DNA of 64,000 nt from Acinetobacter indicus CIP 110367 (GCF_000488255.1 NZ_KI530745.1:744001-808000); one strand, 5' to 3'. Positions 9,477 to 19,457 are shown, counted from the first letter of the stretch. A program made the numbers and translations. Notes: generated by a model from the sequence alone, not told the origin.

Positions 9477-9670
9477 ATCAACAGGTTCACGGGAGTCTCA
9501 TAGTCAATATAAGGTCTATTTTTGCAGATTCAATCGCAAAATGGCAGGAAATTGTGAAGATCTGGAAATTCTATCCTGTTCATCGCTATAGGTTTTTTGC
9601 TTGAAGTTCAGTAATATGCTTTACATAAATTAAAACAAAGATGATCGCTGTGTTTGGCAGCAAGGGGAAT

Positions 9671-10051
9671 ATGATGCGTTTAGCATTCATCGGGGGAATG
9701 GCCTGGGCGCTGCTGGCGGGTTCGGCCTATGCGCAGGAAAGTTATTCAAAACAGTATATTCAATGTAGCAATCATGCTTATGGGCAAACATCGGTCTTGC
9801 AAAAATGTGTCAATAAAGAACTGAAACAGCAGCAAAAACGCTTAAAGAAAAGCTATAAGTCTCACTATCGGGCCAGTGGGGCACATCAGGCCAATATTGC
9901 CCAGCAACATGCGCTGTGGGAGCAGCGTTTAAAGCAGCAATGCTATCGGGGCATGAACGGTGATGTTGCCAAATTGCAGCAATCGCGTTGTACGCTGGCA
10001 CAGGTGATTGATCAGGCCAATTATTATCAGAGCAAATTTATTGCCCGTTAA
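9671..10051 (+). CDS. Small exported protein, DUF1311/LprI-like
   Basis: The 126-residue protein has a signal peptide (MMRLAFIGGMAWALLAG then SAYAQ, cleavage after AYA). The mature part is rich in Lys, Gln and Tyr and has four cysteines spaced as in DUF1311/LprI lysozyme-inhibitor proteins (IQCSN, QKCVN, QQCYRG, SRCTL). The W-x(5)-Q-x(2)-C region supports that relation, but the match is loose. The start is ATG 9671, with AGGGG 4 bases upstream. An in-frame ATG at 9641 would add ten residues before the signal. Periplasmic location is likely. Confidence 0.65.
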   Translation: MMRLAFIGGMAWALLAGSAYAQESYSKQYIQCSNHAYGQTSVLQKCVNKELKQQQKRLKKSYKSHYRASGAHQANIAQQHALWEQRLKQQCYRGMNGDVAKLQQSRCTLAQVIDQANYYQSKFIAR

Positions 10052-10219
10052 TCCTGTACTTAGCATTTCAGGGCTTTATTCCAAATCTGACTAAGGTCGT
10101 GAAAGTTGAGATCAATTTATCAGATTGAAATCCGGCTTTTACGCACAGAGACATTATAAAAGCGTACAAAACAAGGTATCATAAGGCGTTTTAAAAAATT
10201 GACTCTGGAGAGACCTTAG

Positions 10220-11230
10220 GTGGATCGACCGACTATTAGTCCTGAACATTTGCAGGAAGCCGCTGAAACATTAGTCACCATTCGTGATTTTATCCGTTTT
10301 GGTGTAACAGCATTACGTCAATATGATGCACATCTAGGTCAAGGTACAGAAGATTATTTTGCTGAAAGTTCCGCGCTGGTATTACAAACCCTGTCGCTGG
10401 ACTGGAATGCCGATGCAGAAATTCTGGATGCCAAATTACTGCCGAGCGAAAAGCAGGAATTTTTAAGTCTGCTGGAGCGTCGTATTAATGAACGCACGCC
10501 AACCTCTTATCTGCTCAATCTGGCCTATTTCTATGGCAAACCGTTTTATGTCGATGAGCGTGTATTGATTCCACGTTCACCAATTGCTGAACTTATCGAA
10601 AACCGTTTTGCGCCATATTGTCTGGATGAAAATGGCCAGATCGGCGAAGCCAATAATAACTTGCCGGCCAATCCAAATCCGCAAATGCCACGTCGTATTC
10701 TGGATATGTGTACCGGTTCAGGCTGTATCGCAATTGCATTGGCTTATGCTTTCCCGGATGCGGAAGTGGATGCGACCGATATTTCTAAAGATGCTTTAGA
10801 AGTTGCGGCCATTAACACCGAACATCACAACATGCAGTATCAGGTGGCGCTGCTTGAATCGGATTTATTCTCTAAAATTCCAGCAGAAAATCAGTATGAT
10901 CTGATTGTGTCGAATCCACCGTATGTCGATGCCGAAGACATGGCCGATCTGCCAGATGAATTCCGTCATGAGCCAGAGCTGGCGTTGGCTGCCGGTCAGG
11001 ATGGTCTGGACTTGGTGCGTAAAATGCTGGCCCAAGCGGCAGACTATTTAACCGAAGATGGCCTGATTGTGATTGAAGTCGGTAACTCTGAATGGGCCAT
11101 GAAACAGAACTTTAATACCGTCGATTTCCACTGGTTACAATTCCAGAAAGGTGGTTCAGGCATTTTTGCCCTAACCGCAGCACAGTGCCGTCAATACCGC
11201 GATTTATTCATTCAATCTGTTAATTCATAA
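10220..11230 (+). CDS. prmB: Ribosomal protein L3 N5-glutamine methyltransferase PrmB
   Basis: The 336-residue SAM-dependent methyltransferase of the HemK/PrmC type modifies a glutamine of ribosomal protein L3. The SAM-binding motif [16 protein letters not shown] and the glutamine-binding NPPY motif (near residue 231) are intact. The N-terminal TIRDFIRFG region and the [13 protein letters not shown] segment distinguish PrmB from PrmC. The start is GTG 10220 with GGAG about 10 bases upstream. It precedes aroC by 14 bases, the common gamma-proteobacterial prmB-aroC pair, so the two are probably co-transcribed. Confidence 0.94.
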   Translation: MDRPTISPEHLQEAAETLVTIRDFIRFGVTALRQYDAHLGQGTEDYFAESSALVLQTLSLDWNADAEILDAKLLPSEKQEFLSLLERRINERTPTSYLLNLAYFYGKPFYVDERVLIPRSPIAELIENRFAPYCLDENGQIGEANNNLPANPNPQMPRRILDMCTGSGCIAIALAYAFPDAEVDATDISKDALEVAAINTEHHNMQYQVALLESDLFSKIPAENQYDLIVSNPPYVDAEDMADLPDEFRHEPELALAAGQDGLDLVRKMLAQAADYLTEDGLIVIEVGNSEWAMKQNFNTVDFHWLQFQKGGSGIFALTAAQCRQYRDLFIQSVNS

Positions 11231-11244
11231 AGGAGTCGTTGCAC

Positions 11245-12336
11245 ATGGCAGGTAATAGTATTGGACAACTCTTCCGTGTCACGACTTGTGGTGAATCGCA
11301 TGGTGTAGGCCTGATGGCCATTGTTGATGGTGTACCGCCGGGCCTGGAACTGACAGAAGCCGATTTACAGCACGATTTGGACCGCCGTAAGCCGGGGACT
11401 TCCAAATTTGCAACCCAGCGTAAAGAGCCAGATCAGGTTGAAATTATTTCTGGGGTATTTGAGGGTAAAACCACCGGTACGCCAATTGGCTTGCTGATTC
11501 GCAATACCGACCAGAAATCCAAGGATTATGGCAACATTGCCCAGACTTTCCGTCCGGGTCATGCCGACTATACTTATACGCAAAAGTACGGTTTCCGTGA
11601 TTATCGTGGTGGTGGTCGTTCCAGTGCCCGTGAAACTGCGATGCGTGTAGCTGCCGGTGCGATTGCCAAAAAATATCTGGCAGAAAAATTCGGGATTCTG
11701 ATTCGTGGTCATGTGACCCAAATTGGTACAGAAAAAGCGGAAAAGCTGGACTGGAATGAAGTGCCGAATAACCCGTTTTTCTGTGGCGATGCCGATGCTG
11801 TGCCACGTTTTGAAGCGTTGGTGACTTCATTACGTGAACAAGGCACCAGCTGTGGCGCCAAACTGGAAATTCTGGCCGAAAAAGTACCTGTGGGCTGGGG
11901 CGAGCCGGTATTTGACCGTTTAGATGCCGATATTGCCCATGCCATGATGTCGATTAACGCGGTTAAAGGCGTAGAAATTGGCGATGGTTTTGCGGTGGCG
12001 GAACAGTTCGGTCATGAAACCCGTGATGAACTGACCACACAAGGCTTCCTGGCCAATCATGCTGGCGGTATTTTGGGTGGTATTTCCAGTGGTCAAACCA
12101 TTCGTGTGGCGATTGCGCTTAAACCAACGGCGTCTATTACCACACCGGGTAAAACCATTACCATTGACCGTGAAGATACCGATGTACTGACCAAAGGCCG
12201 TCACGATCCATGTGTGGGTGTGCGTGCTGCACCAATTGCGGAAGCGATGCTGGCGATTGTGCTGATGGATCATTTCTTACGTCACCGTGCACAAAATGCC
12301 GATGTGGTGGCGCCATTTGCACCGATTGAGCCTTAA
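11245..12336 (+). CDS. aroC: Chorismate synthase
   Basis: The 363-residue enzyme catalyses the last step of the shikimate pathway (EPSP to chorismate) and needs reduced FMN. Signatures are GESHG near the N-terminus, [10 protein letters not shown] and the [11 protein letters not shown] block. [16 protein letters not shown] and [13 protein letters not shown] complete the set. I start at ATG 11245 (MAGNSIGQ), 9 bases after AAGGAG. A TTG at 11239 is in frame but closer to the box. A strong terminator follows 14 bases after the stop. Confidence 0.97.
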   Translation: MAGNSIGQLFRVTTCGESHGVGLMAIVDGVPPGLELTEADLQHDLDRRKPGTSKFATQRKEPDQVEIISGVFEGKTTGTPIGLLIRNTDQKSKDYGNIAQTFRPGHADYTYTQKYGFRDYRGGGRSSARETAMRVAAGAIAKKYLAEKFGILIRGHVTQIGTEKAEKLDWNEVPNNPFFCGDADAVPRFEALVTSLREQGTSCGAKLEILAEKVPVGWGEPVFDRLDADIAHAMMSINAVKGVEIGDGFAVAEQFGHETRDELTTQGFLANHAGGILGGISSGQTIRVAIALKPTASITTPGKTITIDREDTDVLTKGRHDPCVGVRAAPIAEAMLAIVLMDHFLRHRAQNADVVAPFAPIEP

Positions 12337-12350
12337 TTATCCCAGATTAA

Positions 12351-12380
12351 AGAAGCCGGACTGAATGTCCGGCTTCTTTT
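12351..12380 (+). terminator. Terminator after aroC
   Basis: An 11-bp perfect stem (AGAAGCCGGAC at 12351-12361 with its complement at 12367-12377) and a 5-base loop are followed by a short T run. Confidence 0.9.
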
Positions 12381-12670
12381 ATGGCGATAGGTTGTATCCG
12401 TTTGAAATTTCCTAAGAAAATACCACGATCAATGAGATAAATACAGAAGTTGATTGAGCTTGAATCTAAATATTAGTTGCTTTATCACCACCTTAAATTA
12501 AGCATCCACATAGACATCAATTCAGATATAAATAAAAAGCGGGGGTTGGATAAAAATAGATTTTAATTTTTAAAAGAGATCGGGCTGATCTTTTTTAAAG
12601 GATGTGGGAAATCATCTTGTGATGAAATTGTGCTGATCCCATTTTGTATCAGAATGGATCTCCCAGAAAT
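12381..12670. other. Intergenic region between aroC and the cyd operon end
   Basis: AT-rich sequence between two convergent terminators. I see no open frame with a ribosome binding site and no structured RNA. Confidence 0.5.
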
Positions 12671-12674
12671 TAAA

Positions 12675-12694
12675 AAGCTCCCCGAAGGGAGCTT
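12675..12694 (-). terminator. Terminator of the cyd operon
   Basis: On the minus strand AAGCTCCC pairs with GGGAGCTT around a TTCG tetraloop and is followed by a T run. It lies just below the ybgE stop. Confidence 0.9.
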
Positions 12695-12700
12695 GTTTCA

Positions 12701-13003
12701 TCAAGAAAAGAACCAGGTGTAATAGCCCCAGATCATTAATGGCCAGGCCACAAATGGACTAAACAGCCATTTCCACAGCCAGAAACGTGGGACAAAACCA
12801 ACACCATGGATAAATCCGCCGGAAATGCCAATCATGATGTACATCATGGCACTGTGGCTGTAATTGCCATCGGCATCCAACATGGCAGCTGGATGAAGTA
12901 ATAATACGGCTGCCAATGGAAAGGCCAATAAGCAAGAAATGACCATCGCAAGTTTATTCGGTTTTTTTTCGATTACTGGAGTTTCCATTACAACCTCTGT
13001 CAT
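12701..13003 (-). CDS. ybgE: Cyd operon membrane protein YbgE
   Basis: The 100-residue membrane protein belongs to the cyd-operon YbgE family. It has three hydrophobic segments (LAMVISCLLAFPLAAVLLL; a central MMYIMIGISGGF region; a C-terminal WPLMIWGYYTWFF) and the HGVGF turn of the family. Its exact function is unknown, but it accompanies cytochrome bd genes throughout proteobacteria. It starts three bases after the cydX stop and is the last gene of the operon. Confidence 0.85.
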   Translation of the reverse strand: MTEVVMETPVIEKKPNKLAMVISCLLAFPLAAVLLLHPAAMLDADGNYSHSAMMYIMIGISGGFIHGVGFVPRFWLWKWLFSPFVAWPLMIWGYYTWFFS

Positions 13004-13006
13004 GAC

Positions 13007-13108
13007 TTATTCCTCATCCAGGTCTTGATGATGCTCGATATAGAGCGCACTCAGTACACCTGCAAAACAGGCCATCAAAATACCGAGAATCCAAGCAAAA
13101 TACCACAT
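13007..13108 (-). CDS. cydX: Cytochrome bd small subunit CydX
   Basis: This 33-residue single-helix protein is too short for routine gene calling. It reads MWYFAWILGILMACFAG followed by VLSALYIEHHQDLDEE. MWYF-W-LG opening, one transmembrane helix and acidic tail are the CydX signature. A GGAG box lies about 8 bases before the ATG. CydX stabilises the CydAB haem groups in E. coli. The gene sits between cydB and ybgE, its normal place, separated by 26 and 3 bases. Confidence 0.95.
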   Translation of the reverse strand: MWYFAWILGILMACFAGVLSALYIEHHQDLDEE

Positions 13109-13134
13109 AATCTTTACTCCTTTAGCGCATAGCC

Positions 13135-14280
13135 TTAGTACAGGCTATGCGAATTCTCTTTGATGTGTTTGTTGGTAATCACGCCCCACATCTTGTAGTA
13201 ACACCAAGTGGTGTACAGCAAAATGATTGGCACAAAAATACAGGCTGCAACAGTCATTACCGTTAAGGTATTTTGACTAGATACCGCATCCCACATGGTC
13301 AAGCTAGATACAGGATCTATGCTCGATGGCATCAGGAATGGGAACAGGGCAAAACCTGCAGTCAGAATCGCACCTGTTACTGCCAGTGCAGAACCAGTGA
13401 AGCTTAAACCTGCTTTACCTTTAGAGGCTGCCAGAATCACAATGATACCGCCAAGAATACCCATAATTGGTGCAATCATGGTGATCGGGTAAGCCGAGTA
13501 GTTGTTCATCCAGCCCGGGTTGGCATTGGTCATCACTTCTTTGGCTAACGGGTTTGCAGCGCTACCGGTGTCATATGGTGTAACCAGGGTATAACCTTGG
13601 ATGCCACCGAAGTATAACCATGCACCTGCCAGCAGGAAGCAGACCAGGAACACGATACCGCTGATTTTGGTGGCTTTGGCAGAACGCTCGCGTAAAGCAC
13701 CATCGGTACGTAACATTAACCATGCACCACCATGCGCACACAGCATGGCCAGACTCACGATACCGCAGACCAAAGCAAACGGGTTAAGCAGGGCAAAGAA
13801 GCTGCCGGTGTAGTTGGATCGTACAGTCTCATCCAGTTCAAAAGGTACACCTAAGAACATGTTACCGAACGCTACGCCAAATACCAGCGCAGGTACTGCA
13901 CCACCGATACATAGACCCCAGTCCCAGGCAGTACGCCATTTAGTGTTTTCCAGCTTGGAGCGGTAGTCAAAGCCGACCGGACGCAGGAATAGCGCAAACA
14001 GGACTAAAAGCAGCGCCCAGTACATGCCCGAGAAGGCAGTTGCATACACCATTGGCCATGCAGCAAATAGAGCACCACCAGCAGTAATGAACCAGACCTG
14101 GTTACCGTCCCAGTGTGGGGCAATCGTGTTGATTGCCGCACGACGTTCTTCATCATTTTTTCCAACGAATGGCATGATCGCCATAGAGCCCATATCGAAA
14201 CCATCGGTGAGGGCGAAACCGATGAGCAGTACGCCCACCAGTACCCACCAGATGATTTTGAGTAATTCATATTCGATCAT
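13135..14280 (-). CDS. cydB: Cytochrome bd ubiquinol oxidase subunit II
   Basis: The 381-residue polytopic membrane protein opens [16 protein letters not shown] and contains [11 protein letters not shown], the conserved N-terminal signature of CydB, plus the [10 protein letters not shown] block. It is the structural partner of CydA in the high-oxygen-affinity quinol oxidase. Its ATG overlaps the cydA stop by four bases (ATGA), so translation is coupled. Confidence 0.97.
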   Translation of the reverse strand: MIEYELLKIIWWVLVGVLLIGFALTDGFDMGSMAIMPFVGKNDEERRAAINTIAPHWDGNQVWFITAGGALFAAWPMVYATAFSGMYWALLLVLFALFLRPVGFDYRSKLENTKWRTAWDWGLCIGGAVPALVFGVAFGNMFLGVPFELDETVRSNYTGSFFALLNPFALVCGIVSLAMLCAHGGAWLMLRTDGALRERSAKATKISGIVFLVCFLLAGAWLYFGGIQGYTLVTPYDTGSAANPLAKEVMTNANPGWMNNYSAYPITMIAPIMGILGGIIVILAASKGKAGLSFTGSALAVTGAILTAGFALFPFLMPSSIDPVSSLTMWDAVSSQNTLTVMTVAACIFVPIILLYTTWCYYKMWGVITNKHIKENSHSLY

Positions 14281-15866
14281 GCTTGAGTCTCCTCAGATGC
14301 TTTTTTGGCAGCTTCCAATTTTTCGAAATGGTATTTGCCGGTATGTAACGAGCTTGGACCAAGACGAGAGAATTTAATCATCAGGTACATTTCAATGATC
14401 AGCAGTACGGTATAGAACGATGCTAATGCAATGATTGAACCCCATACATCGCCAGTACTTAAGCTAGATGCAGAGAGATATGTTGGTAGAACTTCACCAA
14501 TAGTCCAAGGTTGACGACCTACTTCAGCCACATACCAGCCAGTTTGCGCAGCAATCCATGGTAGTGGTAGGGCAATCAGGGCGAATTTTAATAACCAAGG
14601 TTTGTTTTCTGCATTACGTTTTGCTACAGCCAGTGTTGCCAGAACGAACAGGAGTAGCATTAAGAAGCCAGAAGCCACCATGGCACGGAAGGCCCAGAAC
14701 AAGCTTGGAACGTGCGGAATAGTGTCTGCTGCAGCAAGTTTGATTTGCTCATCAGTCGCATCTACCACATTTGGTGTATATTTTTTCAGTAACAGGCCAT
14801 AACCCAGGTCTTTTTGAGATTCATCAAATGCCGCTTTGAGTTCTGGTGAGGTGTCACCTGCACGCAGTTGTTCAAGTTGCTGATAAGCCACCATACCGTT
14901 TCGGATACGCACTTCATGCTGGGCAATCAGGTCTTTGATCCCGGTCACTTCTTCAGTGGTTGAACGTGTTGCAATTAGACCCATCACATACGGAATTTTA
15001 ATCGCATAATCGGTGGTCTGGGTTTCCTGATTTGGAATACCAAACAGAGTAAATGCAGCCGGTGCCGGGTGAGTTTCCCATTCCGCTTCAATTGCAGCCA
15101 GTTTGGTTTTTTGGACATCGCCCAGTTCATAACCAGATTCATCACCCAGTAAGATTACAGACAGGGTAGATGCCAGACCGAAGATAGCCGCAATCGCGAA
15201 AGAACGACGCGCAAATGGCAAGTCACGTTTTTTCAGCAGGTAGTAGCTCGAAATCGCCAGAACGAAAATCGCACCTGTAACATAACCGGCAGAAACGGTA
15301 TGGACGAATTTAACCTGTGCCACCGGGTTGAAAATTAGCGCACCGAAATCAATCATTTCCATACGCATGGTTTCATAGTTAAACGCAGAGCCGACGGGGT
15401 TTTGCATCCAGCCGTTAGCCACCAGAATCCACAGTGCCGACATGTTTGAGCCCAAGGCCACCAGCCAGGTTACACACAAGTGCTGTACCTTGGACAGACG
15501 ATCCCAGCCGAAGAAGAACAGACCAATAAATGTCGATTCAAGGAAGAAAGCCATCAAGCCTTCAATGGCCAGCGGAGCACCAAAAATATCACCCACGTAG
15601 TGCGAGTAATACGCCCAGTTTGTACCGAACTGGAACTCCATGGTCAGGCCGGTAGTTACCCCTAAAGCAAAGTTAATACCGAACAGTTTTCCCCAGAATT
15701 TGGTCATGTCCTTATAAATTTCTTTGCCGGAAATCACATAGGTGGTTTCCATAATGGCCAGAATAAAAGCAAGACCAAGTGTCAGTGGAACAAAAATAAA
15801 ATGATACATCGCGGTCATTGCGAACTGGAACCGCGAGAGATCGACCACGCTTTCAGAAATCATCAA
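14277..15866 (-). CDS. cydA: Cytochrome bd ubiquinol oxidase subunit I
   Basis: The 529-residue subunit carries haems b558, b595 and d and oxidises ubiquinol. Landmarks are [14 protein letters not shown] with the N-terminal haem-ligand histidine, the [20 protein letters not shown] segment and the quinol-loop region near residues 250-340. The [13 protein letters not shown] motif is also present. The length fits the long-Q-loop type. It overlaps the upstream cydP by four bases and the downstream cydB by four, a tightly coupled unit. The long AT-rich region upstream of cydP carries possible regulatory repeats. Confidence 0.97.
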   Translation of the reverse strand: MMISESVVDLSRFQFAMTAMYHFIFVPLTLGLAFILAIMETTYVISGKEIYKDMTKFWGKLFGINFALGVTTGLTMEFQFGTNWAYYSHYVGDIFGAPLAIEGLMAFFLESTFIGLFFFGWDRLSKVQHLCVTWLVALGSNMSALWILVANGWMQNPVGSAFNYETMRMEMIDFGALIFNPVAQVKFVHTVSAGYVTGAIFVLAISSYYLLKKRDLPFARRSFAIAAIFGLASTLSVILLGDESGYELGDVQKTKLAAIEAEWETHPAPAAFTLFGIPNQETQTTDYAIKIPYVMGLIATRSTTEEVTGIKDLIAQHEVRIRNGMVAYQQLEQLRAGDTSPELKAAFDESQKDLGYGLLLKKYTPNVVDATDEQIKLAAADTIPHVPSLFWAFRAMVASGFLMLLLFVLATLAVAKRNAENKPWLLKFALIALPLPWIAAQTGWYVAEVGRQPWTIGEVLPTYLSASSLSTGDVWGSIIALASFYTVLLIIEMYLMIKFSRLGPSSLHTGKYHFEKLEAAKKASEETQA

Positions 15867-16054
15867 CGTGTCTCCTTGATTTGGGAAGGATTGCTGGCAA
15901 TACGCTCAGCAACTTGAGAGTCAAAATTTTCAGGAATGGTAGGGGCATCGAACCAGATATTTTTAATCGCCATTAAAATAACAACCTTAATTATTAAAAT
16001 GGCTGCTATTTCTCGGGTTACGCGACGGTTCAAATCTTTCGGGACTAAGCTCAT
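15863..16054 (-). CDS. cydP: Cytochrome oxidase putative small subunit CydP
   Basis: The 63-residue single-pass membrane protein contains [21 protein letters not shown] followed by WFDAP. This fits the CydP family that precedes cydA in Acinetobacter and Pseudomonas. I choose ATG 16054 (MSLVPKDL). A TTG at 16099 would add 15 residues but has no better ribosome binding site. The stop overlaps the cydA ATG. The role is inferred from position; it is probably an assembly or stability factor for the bd oxidase. Confidence 0.8.
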   Translation of the reverse strand: MSLVPKDLNRRVTREIAAILIIKVVILMAIKNIWFDAPTIPENFDSQVAERIASNPSQIKETR

Positions 16055-16099
16055 AGAAACAAGCCTGTTTTTTAAACTGTGTCTTATATTATTAAACAA

Positions 16100-16753
16100 A
16101 ATAATACAAAAAATAAATAGCCTGCACAGTTAAAATAAAAATATATTGTTTATATTATAAAATACAAGCACTTATAAAAACTTTTTTTTAATTTTTAATC
16201 AAAAGTATTCCGGTTAAAAACCTGACTAAAACGCTTGTATTTATAATAATGATTATTCTGACTAAAATGTTGTGAATTAAAATTTAATTCTGACTAAAAT
16301 AGTTATATTTAAAAATTTTGACGATTTTATTAAAAATTCCAGCTTTTAATTTTTAACTTTTATTCAATAATCGGGTGTTAAAAAATGGCTGTAAGGCTTG
16401 AGGTGTAAGCATTTGCACAGAAAACAGTCAAGCACCAAAATGAAGCAATTTGTAGCAAATATGCACAATGAAGTACGATAAAAGTGCAGTAAGCAGCAAC
16501 ACGGAAAATTTTTTAGTCTTCAACGTGGAGGGCAGAGTGAATAACTACAGCGAACAACCATAGAGATAGTCACAATGCACAGAACAGCTGATCTTGAGGC
16601 CAAGAGAAAGTGAATCGAGCAGCTTAAACGGAAAGAACGAACGTACACGGCAAGGAAGAAAGGAAAGCTGCGAGATATATGGCGTTGTAGCTTTACCTTG
16701 GACAAAGTAAGGATGTGTATCTGACTCGTGGCTGAAAGATGAGCGAGCTTAAA
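16100..16753. other. Long region upstream of cydP with repeats and an unexplained purine-rich stretch
   Basis: The part nearest cydP is very AT-rich and holds three copies of CTGACTAAAA (16222-16231, 16258-16267, 16290-16299) and a Fur-like palindrome (16244-16258). From about 16400 to 16745 the composition changes. The + strand becomes rich in A and G with no long open frame, though one frame encodes scattered charged peptides between stops. It could hold the cyd promoter, a small RNA or a decayed gene. Confidence 0.5.
16244..16258. promoter_or_regulatory. Fur-like palindrome upstream of the cyd operon
   Basis: TAATAATGATTATTC matches the 7-1-7 Fur pattern at 12 of 14 symmetric positions by my alignment, about 190 bases before cydP. 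The AT-rich surroundings make a chance match possible. Confidence 0.35.
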
Positions 16754-17371
16754 TCAGCTGCTAGTTTCACCATAGAACAGATTGTTCGAAGCGGAAATTT
16801 TCTTGGCAATGTAATAGGATTTTTTTTGCCGGATTAAAATGACTTGTGCCTGAAATTCCAATTCACCAAATTCCGGTTCGACCTGCACGTAATGCAGCTG
16901 GCCGTATTCATCCCGAACCCGAGCCTGAGCCGAAAAACCGGGACGGGCATTGCCACTGGAAATGGTGGCCAGTCGGCCCAGCAAATTGACATGCTGAATG
17001 GTTTTTTGCGGTTTAATCACCTGATCCAGACAGTGAATCATAAACACGGTAAAAAACAGGGCAATGATAAGCGCCGGTAAAATCAGATAGTACGATGGAA
17101 CAAAACTTTGCTGCTGCGAATAGAGCGCAAACTGCAGGAAATAGCCTGCAACACTAAAATTCAGGAGCAGAAACACGAAAATTAGCAGTTTGGAAAATTT
17201 GACATTGAGTAAGGGAGAGTCTAGCAGCCGCTGCGGAAACAGTTGCTTGAATATCGCGCTGGGCTTGAGATTAAAATAATGCCCCACAATTTCCGCCAGG
17301 CTGAGCAAGACAAGTGCAATCAGACTTAAATGAAAAGGAATTAAGTCGATGTCTAATACAAACTCAAGCAT
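16754..17371 (-). CDS. YqiJ-like inner-membrane protein with C-terminal OB fold
   Basis: The 205-residue protein has three or four membrane segments in the first 120 residues. A soluble tail follows (GRLATISSGNARPGFSAQA, LHYVQVEPE, QVILIRQKKSYYIAKKI) that resembles the OB-fold/NfeD-type domain of E. coli YqiJ. YqiJ-type proteins normally sit beside a flotillin gene (yqiK); none is next to it here. It is the last gene of a minus-strand run PfkB kinase-Rieske-YqiJ, 27 bases after the Rieske gene. Confidence 0.7.
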   Translation of the reverse strand: MLEFVLDIDLIPFHLSLIALVLLSLAEIVGHYFNLKPSAIFKQLFPQRLLDSPLLNVKFSKLLIFVFLLLNFSVAGYFLQFALYSQQQSFVPSYYLILPALIIALFFTVFMIHCLDQVIKPQKTIQHVNLLGRLATISSGNARPGFSAQARVRDEYGQLHYVQVEPEFGELEFQAQVILIRQKKSYYIAKKISASNNLFYGETSS

Positions 17372-17398
17372 GGCGTAACCTGCAGATGGGGCTTAAAA

Positions 17399-17722
17399 TT
17401 ATTCTGTTAAGTAAATTCCGCCATCAGAATGCACGGTAATCTCTACTTTTTCAAGTGCTTGACCTTGGCATGGGCCAGAAATACATTCCCCGGTTTCAAC
17501 CACAAACAGCGCACCGTGGGTCGAACATTCAATAAATTCCTGATCCAGGTCTAAAAACTGGTTTTCCAGAAATTCAAGCTCAACCTGCAAATGCGGGCAC
17601 AGGTTCTGATAGGCATAGAACATGCCATCGCGCTGGGTAATAAAAATGGTATCGCCATCTGGAAGCTCGAACGAGCGTGCTTCGCGTTCAGGGATATCTT
17701 CGGTCATGCAGATTTTATGCAT
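17399..17722 (-). CDS. Rieske [2Fe-2S] ferredoxin-like protein
   Basis: The 107-residue protein has one Rieske domain: Cys42-x-His44 (CPH) and Cys66-x2-His69 (CSTHG) bind the cluster, followed by GALFVVETGECISGPC. It has no membrane anchor, so it is a soluble electron carrier or a small oxygenase ferredoxin. The partner is unknown. The ATG at 17722 overlaps the stop of the upstream kinase as TAATG, which argues for translational coupling and decides the start over a GTG/ATG slightly upstream. Confidence 0.88.
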   Translation of the reverse strand: MHKICMTEDIPEREARSFELPDGDTIFITQRDGMFYAYQNLCPHLQVELEFLENQFLDLDQEFIECSTHGALFVVETGECISGPCQGQALEKVEITVHSDGGIYLTE

Positions 17723-18726
17723 TAGGCACATTCCTTGTTATAGCTCTGAAGAAGGGTTGCGTACTGTTCAACCTCTAGACGTGGGCCAAATTGTGATACC
17801 ACTTCACTGGAAATTAAAATGGCCAGCTCGGCAGCGGCTTTAAAGCCAAGGTTGGCATTCAAGGCATACAGGAATGCACCGGCAAAGGCATCACCCGCAC
17901 CATTGGCATCAATGGCATGCACCTGACGGCCTGCAACGCTAAAGGTATGTTGACCATCAAAAATCATTGCGCCTTGTGCGCTCATTGTAATGACAACGTA
18001 TTTGCTTTTTTGCTTCAGCTGTTCCAAAGCGGCTTCTGCCGTTTCGGTGCCGGTATACATCATGGCCTCCTGCTGGTTACAGAACAGCAGGTCCACACCA
18101 TCATCGAGTAATTCATCTAAACCTTGACGCGCATATTGCACCATTGCCGGGTCAGATAAGGTTAAGGCAATTTGGGTCTGGTGAGCTTTGGCAATTTCGC
18201 GCGCCTGTTTTACCGCCTGACGTGCGCTGTCCGAAGTCGATAAATAACCTTCGATATACAGCCATTTCGCGGTTTTTAAGGGTTCAAAATCAATTTGTGC
18301 ATCGGTGAGTTCTGCAGTAATACCCAAATAGGTATGCATGGTGCGCTCAGAATCCGGGCTGACTAATACCATACAGGTTCCGGTTACGCCTTCACTGACC
18401 GATTTTGCGGTGGTGCGAATGCCCGCATCATTCAGGCCATTTAGGTAAATTTCACCCAAGTCATCATTGCCCACGCGGCAGGCATAAAAGGCAGAACCGC
18501 CCAATGCGCTAAAGGCAACTGTTGTATTTGCAGCCGAACCGCCTGAAGCTTGACCTTTATAGCTTTGCGTTTGCTGTAAGTTGTTGTATAAATTTGCTTG
18601 GGTTTCGCCATCGGTCAGCTGCATGGTGCCTTTTTGCAAATTTTGTTGAGTAAGGAAGTCATCAGAGACTTGAAATTCCTGGTCAATGAGTGCATTACCA
18701 ATTGCAAAGAGGTCAACAGTTGCCAT
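17722..18726 (-). CDS. PfkB-family carbohydrate kinase, probable adenosine kinase
   Basis: The 334-residue ribokinase-type enzyme has an N-terminal FAIGNALIDQEFQV, the KGQASGGSAANTTVAFSALGG sugar-binding region, and the C-terminal DANGAGDAFAGAFL motif with the catalytic Asp and anion hole. The N-terminal sequence resembles the bacterial adenosine kinase group, but other nucleoside or sugar substrates are possible. I choose ATG 18726 over an in-frame TTG nine bases upstream. It is the first gene of a three-gene unit with the Rieske and YqiJ-like genes. Confidence 0.85.
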   Translation of the reverse strand: MATVDLFAIGNALIDQEFQVSDDFLTQQNLQKGTMQLTDGETQANLYNNLQQTQSYKGQASGGSAANTTVAFSALGGSAFYACRVGNDDLGEIYLNGLNDAGIRTTAKSVSEGVTGTCMVLVSPDSERTMHTYLGITAELTDAQIDFEPLKTAKWLYIEGYLSTSDSARQAVKQAREIAKAHQTQIALTLSDPAMVQYARQGLDELLDDGVDLLFCNQQEAMMYTGTETAEAALEQLKQKSKYVVITMSAQGAMIFDGQHTFSVAGRQVHAIDANGAGDAFAGAFLYALNANLGFKAAAELAILISSEVVSQFGPRLEVEQYATLLQSYNKECA

Positions 18727-18862
18727 GTCGTTCAATCACATCAAAAAATAAATGCTAAGTTTACACCAATGCTCAGGATTGCTGTAGATTTGTGAATAAA
18801 ATTCATTTTTTAGACGGTTTTATTCATTGAGGAAAGTTAGTAAAGCAGATCAGGATAGTGAA

Positions 18863-19312
18863 ATGAATATCGAGATAAAAGAAGCGCAAGGATTACCAGA
18901 GCAAATTGTAGAGCTTGAGAAACAGGCATCAAAAGAGGGTTTTGCTTTTGTACAGCGTTTAATTGATGAGTATCAGAGTGCCAAGAATCGTTTCGATCAG
19001 CCTGGGGAGTTTTTACTTTTTGCTTATGATCAGGACAAGCTGATTGCCTGTGGTGGCCTGAACCAGCAGTGGAATGATCAGGAAGTGGAACAGGGAATTG
19101 GCCGGGTGCGCCGTTTCTATGTATTGCCTGAATATCGTAAACATGGCGTGGGCAAGCTGTTATTGCAATACTTAGAGAAAAAGGCACGTCCTCATTTTTC
19201 GGCCCTATGTCTGGATACCGAAACCAAATCTGCGGCGCATTTTTACCAGAAGCAGAATTATGTCTATGTCGAAAACCATCCCAATTATAATTATTTTAAA
19301 TATTTGGTTTAA
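18863..19312 (+). CDS. GNAT-family N-acetyltransferase
   Basis: The 149-residue acetyltransferase contains RRFYVLPEYRKHGVGKLLLQYLEKKA, with the R-x-x-G-x-G/A acetyl-CoA loop, and the CLDTETKSAAHFYQKQNYV strand-helix. The start is ATG 18863, with AGGATAGTG upstream. An in-frame ATG earlier lacks a box. The substrate is unknown. A terminator with a 9-bp stem follows at 19406. Confidence 0.85.
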   Translation: MNIEIKEAQGLPEQIVELEKQASKEGFAFVQRLIDEYQSAKNRFDQPGEFLLFAYDQDKLIACGGLNQQWNDQEVEQGIGRVRRFYVLPEYRKHGVGKLLLQYLEKKARPHFSALCLDTETKSAAHFYQKQNYVYVENHPNYNYFKYLV

Positions 19313-19405
19313 ACGGCAGCATGAGCTTCGGACTGGGGTTTGAAAATTGCCAGGGTTGCAAATTTCTATAATTTTAGTCGGGATTTAAGCGTGAATTATA
19401 TCAAG

Positions 19406-19435
19406 AACTAAAGCTATAATGGCTTTAGTTTTTTT
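19406..19435 (+). terminator. Terminator between the GNAT gene and the M16 peptidase gene
   Basis: AACTAAAGC (19406-19414) pairs with GCTTTAGTT (19422-19430), followed by a T run. The loop contains TATAAT, a perfect -10 hexamer, so a promoter for the following gene might overlap the hairpin, although no good -35 is visible. Confidence 0.75.
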
Positions 19436-19457
19436 ATTTTGATGATTAGGAGATCGC

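Noticed and set aside
16520..16705. Minus-strand open frame in the region upstream of cydP
   Set aside because: It consists of Ser/Phe/Cys-rich translation of a purine-biased opposite strand and has no start signal. I report the stretch as unexplained instead of as a gene.
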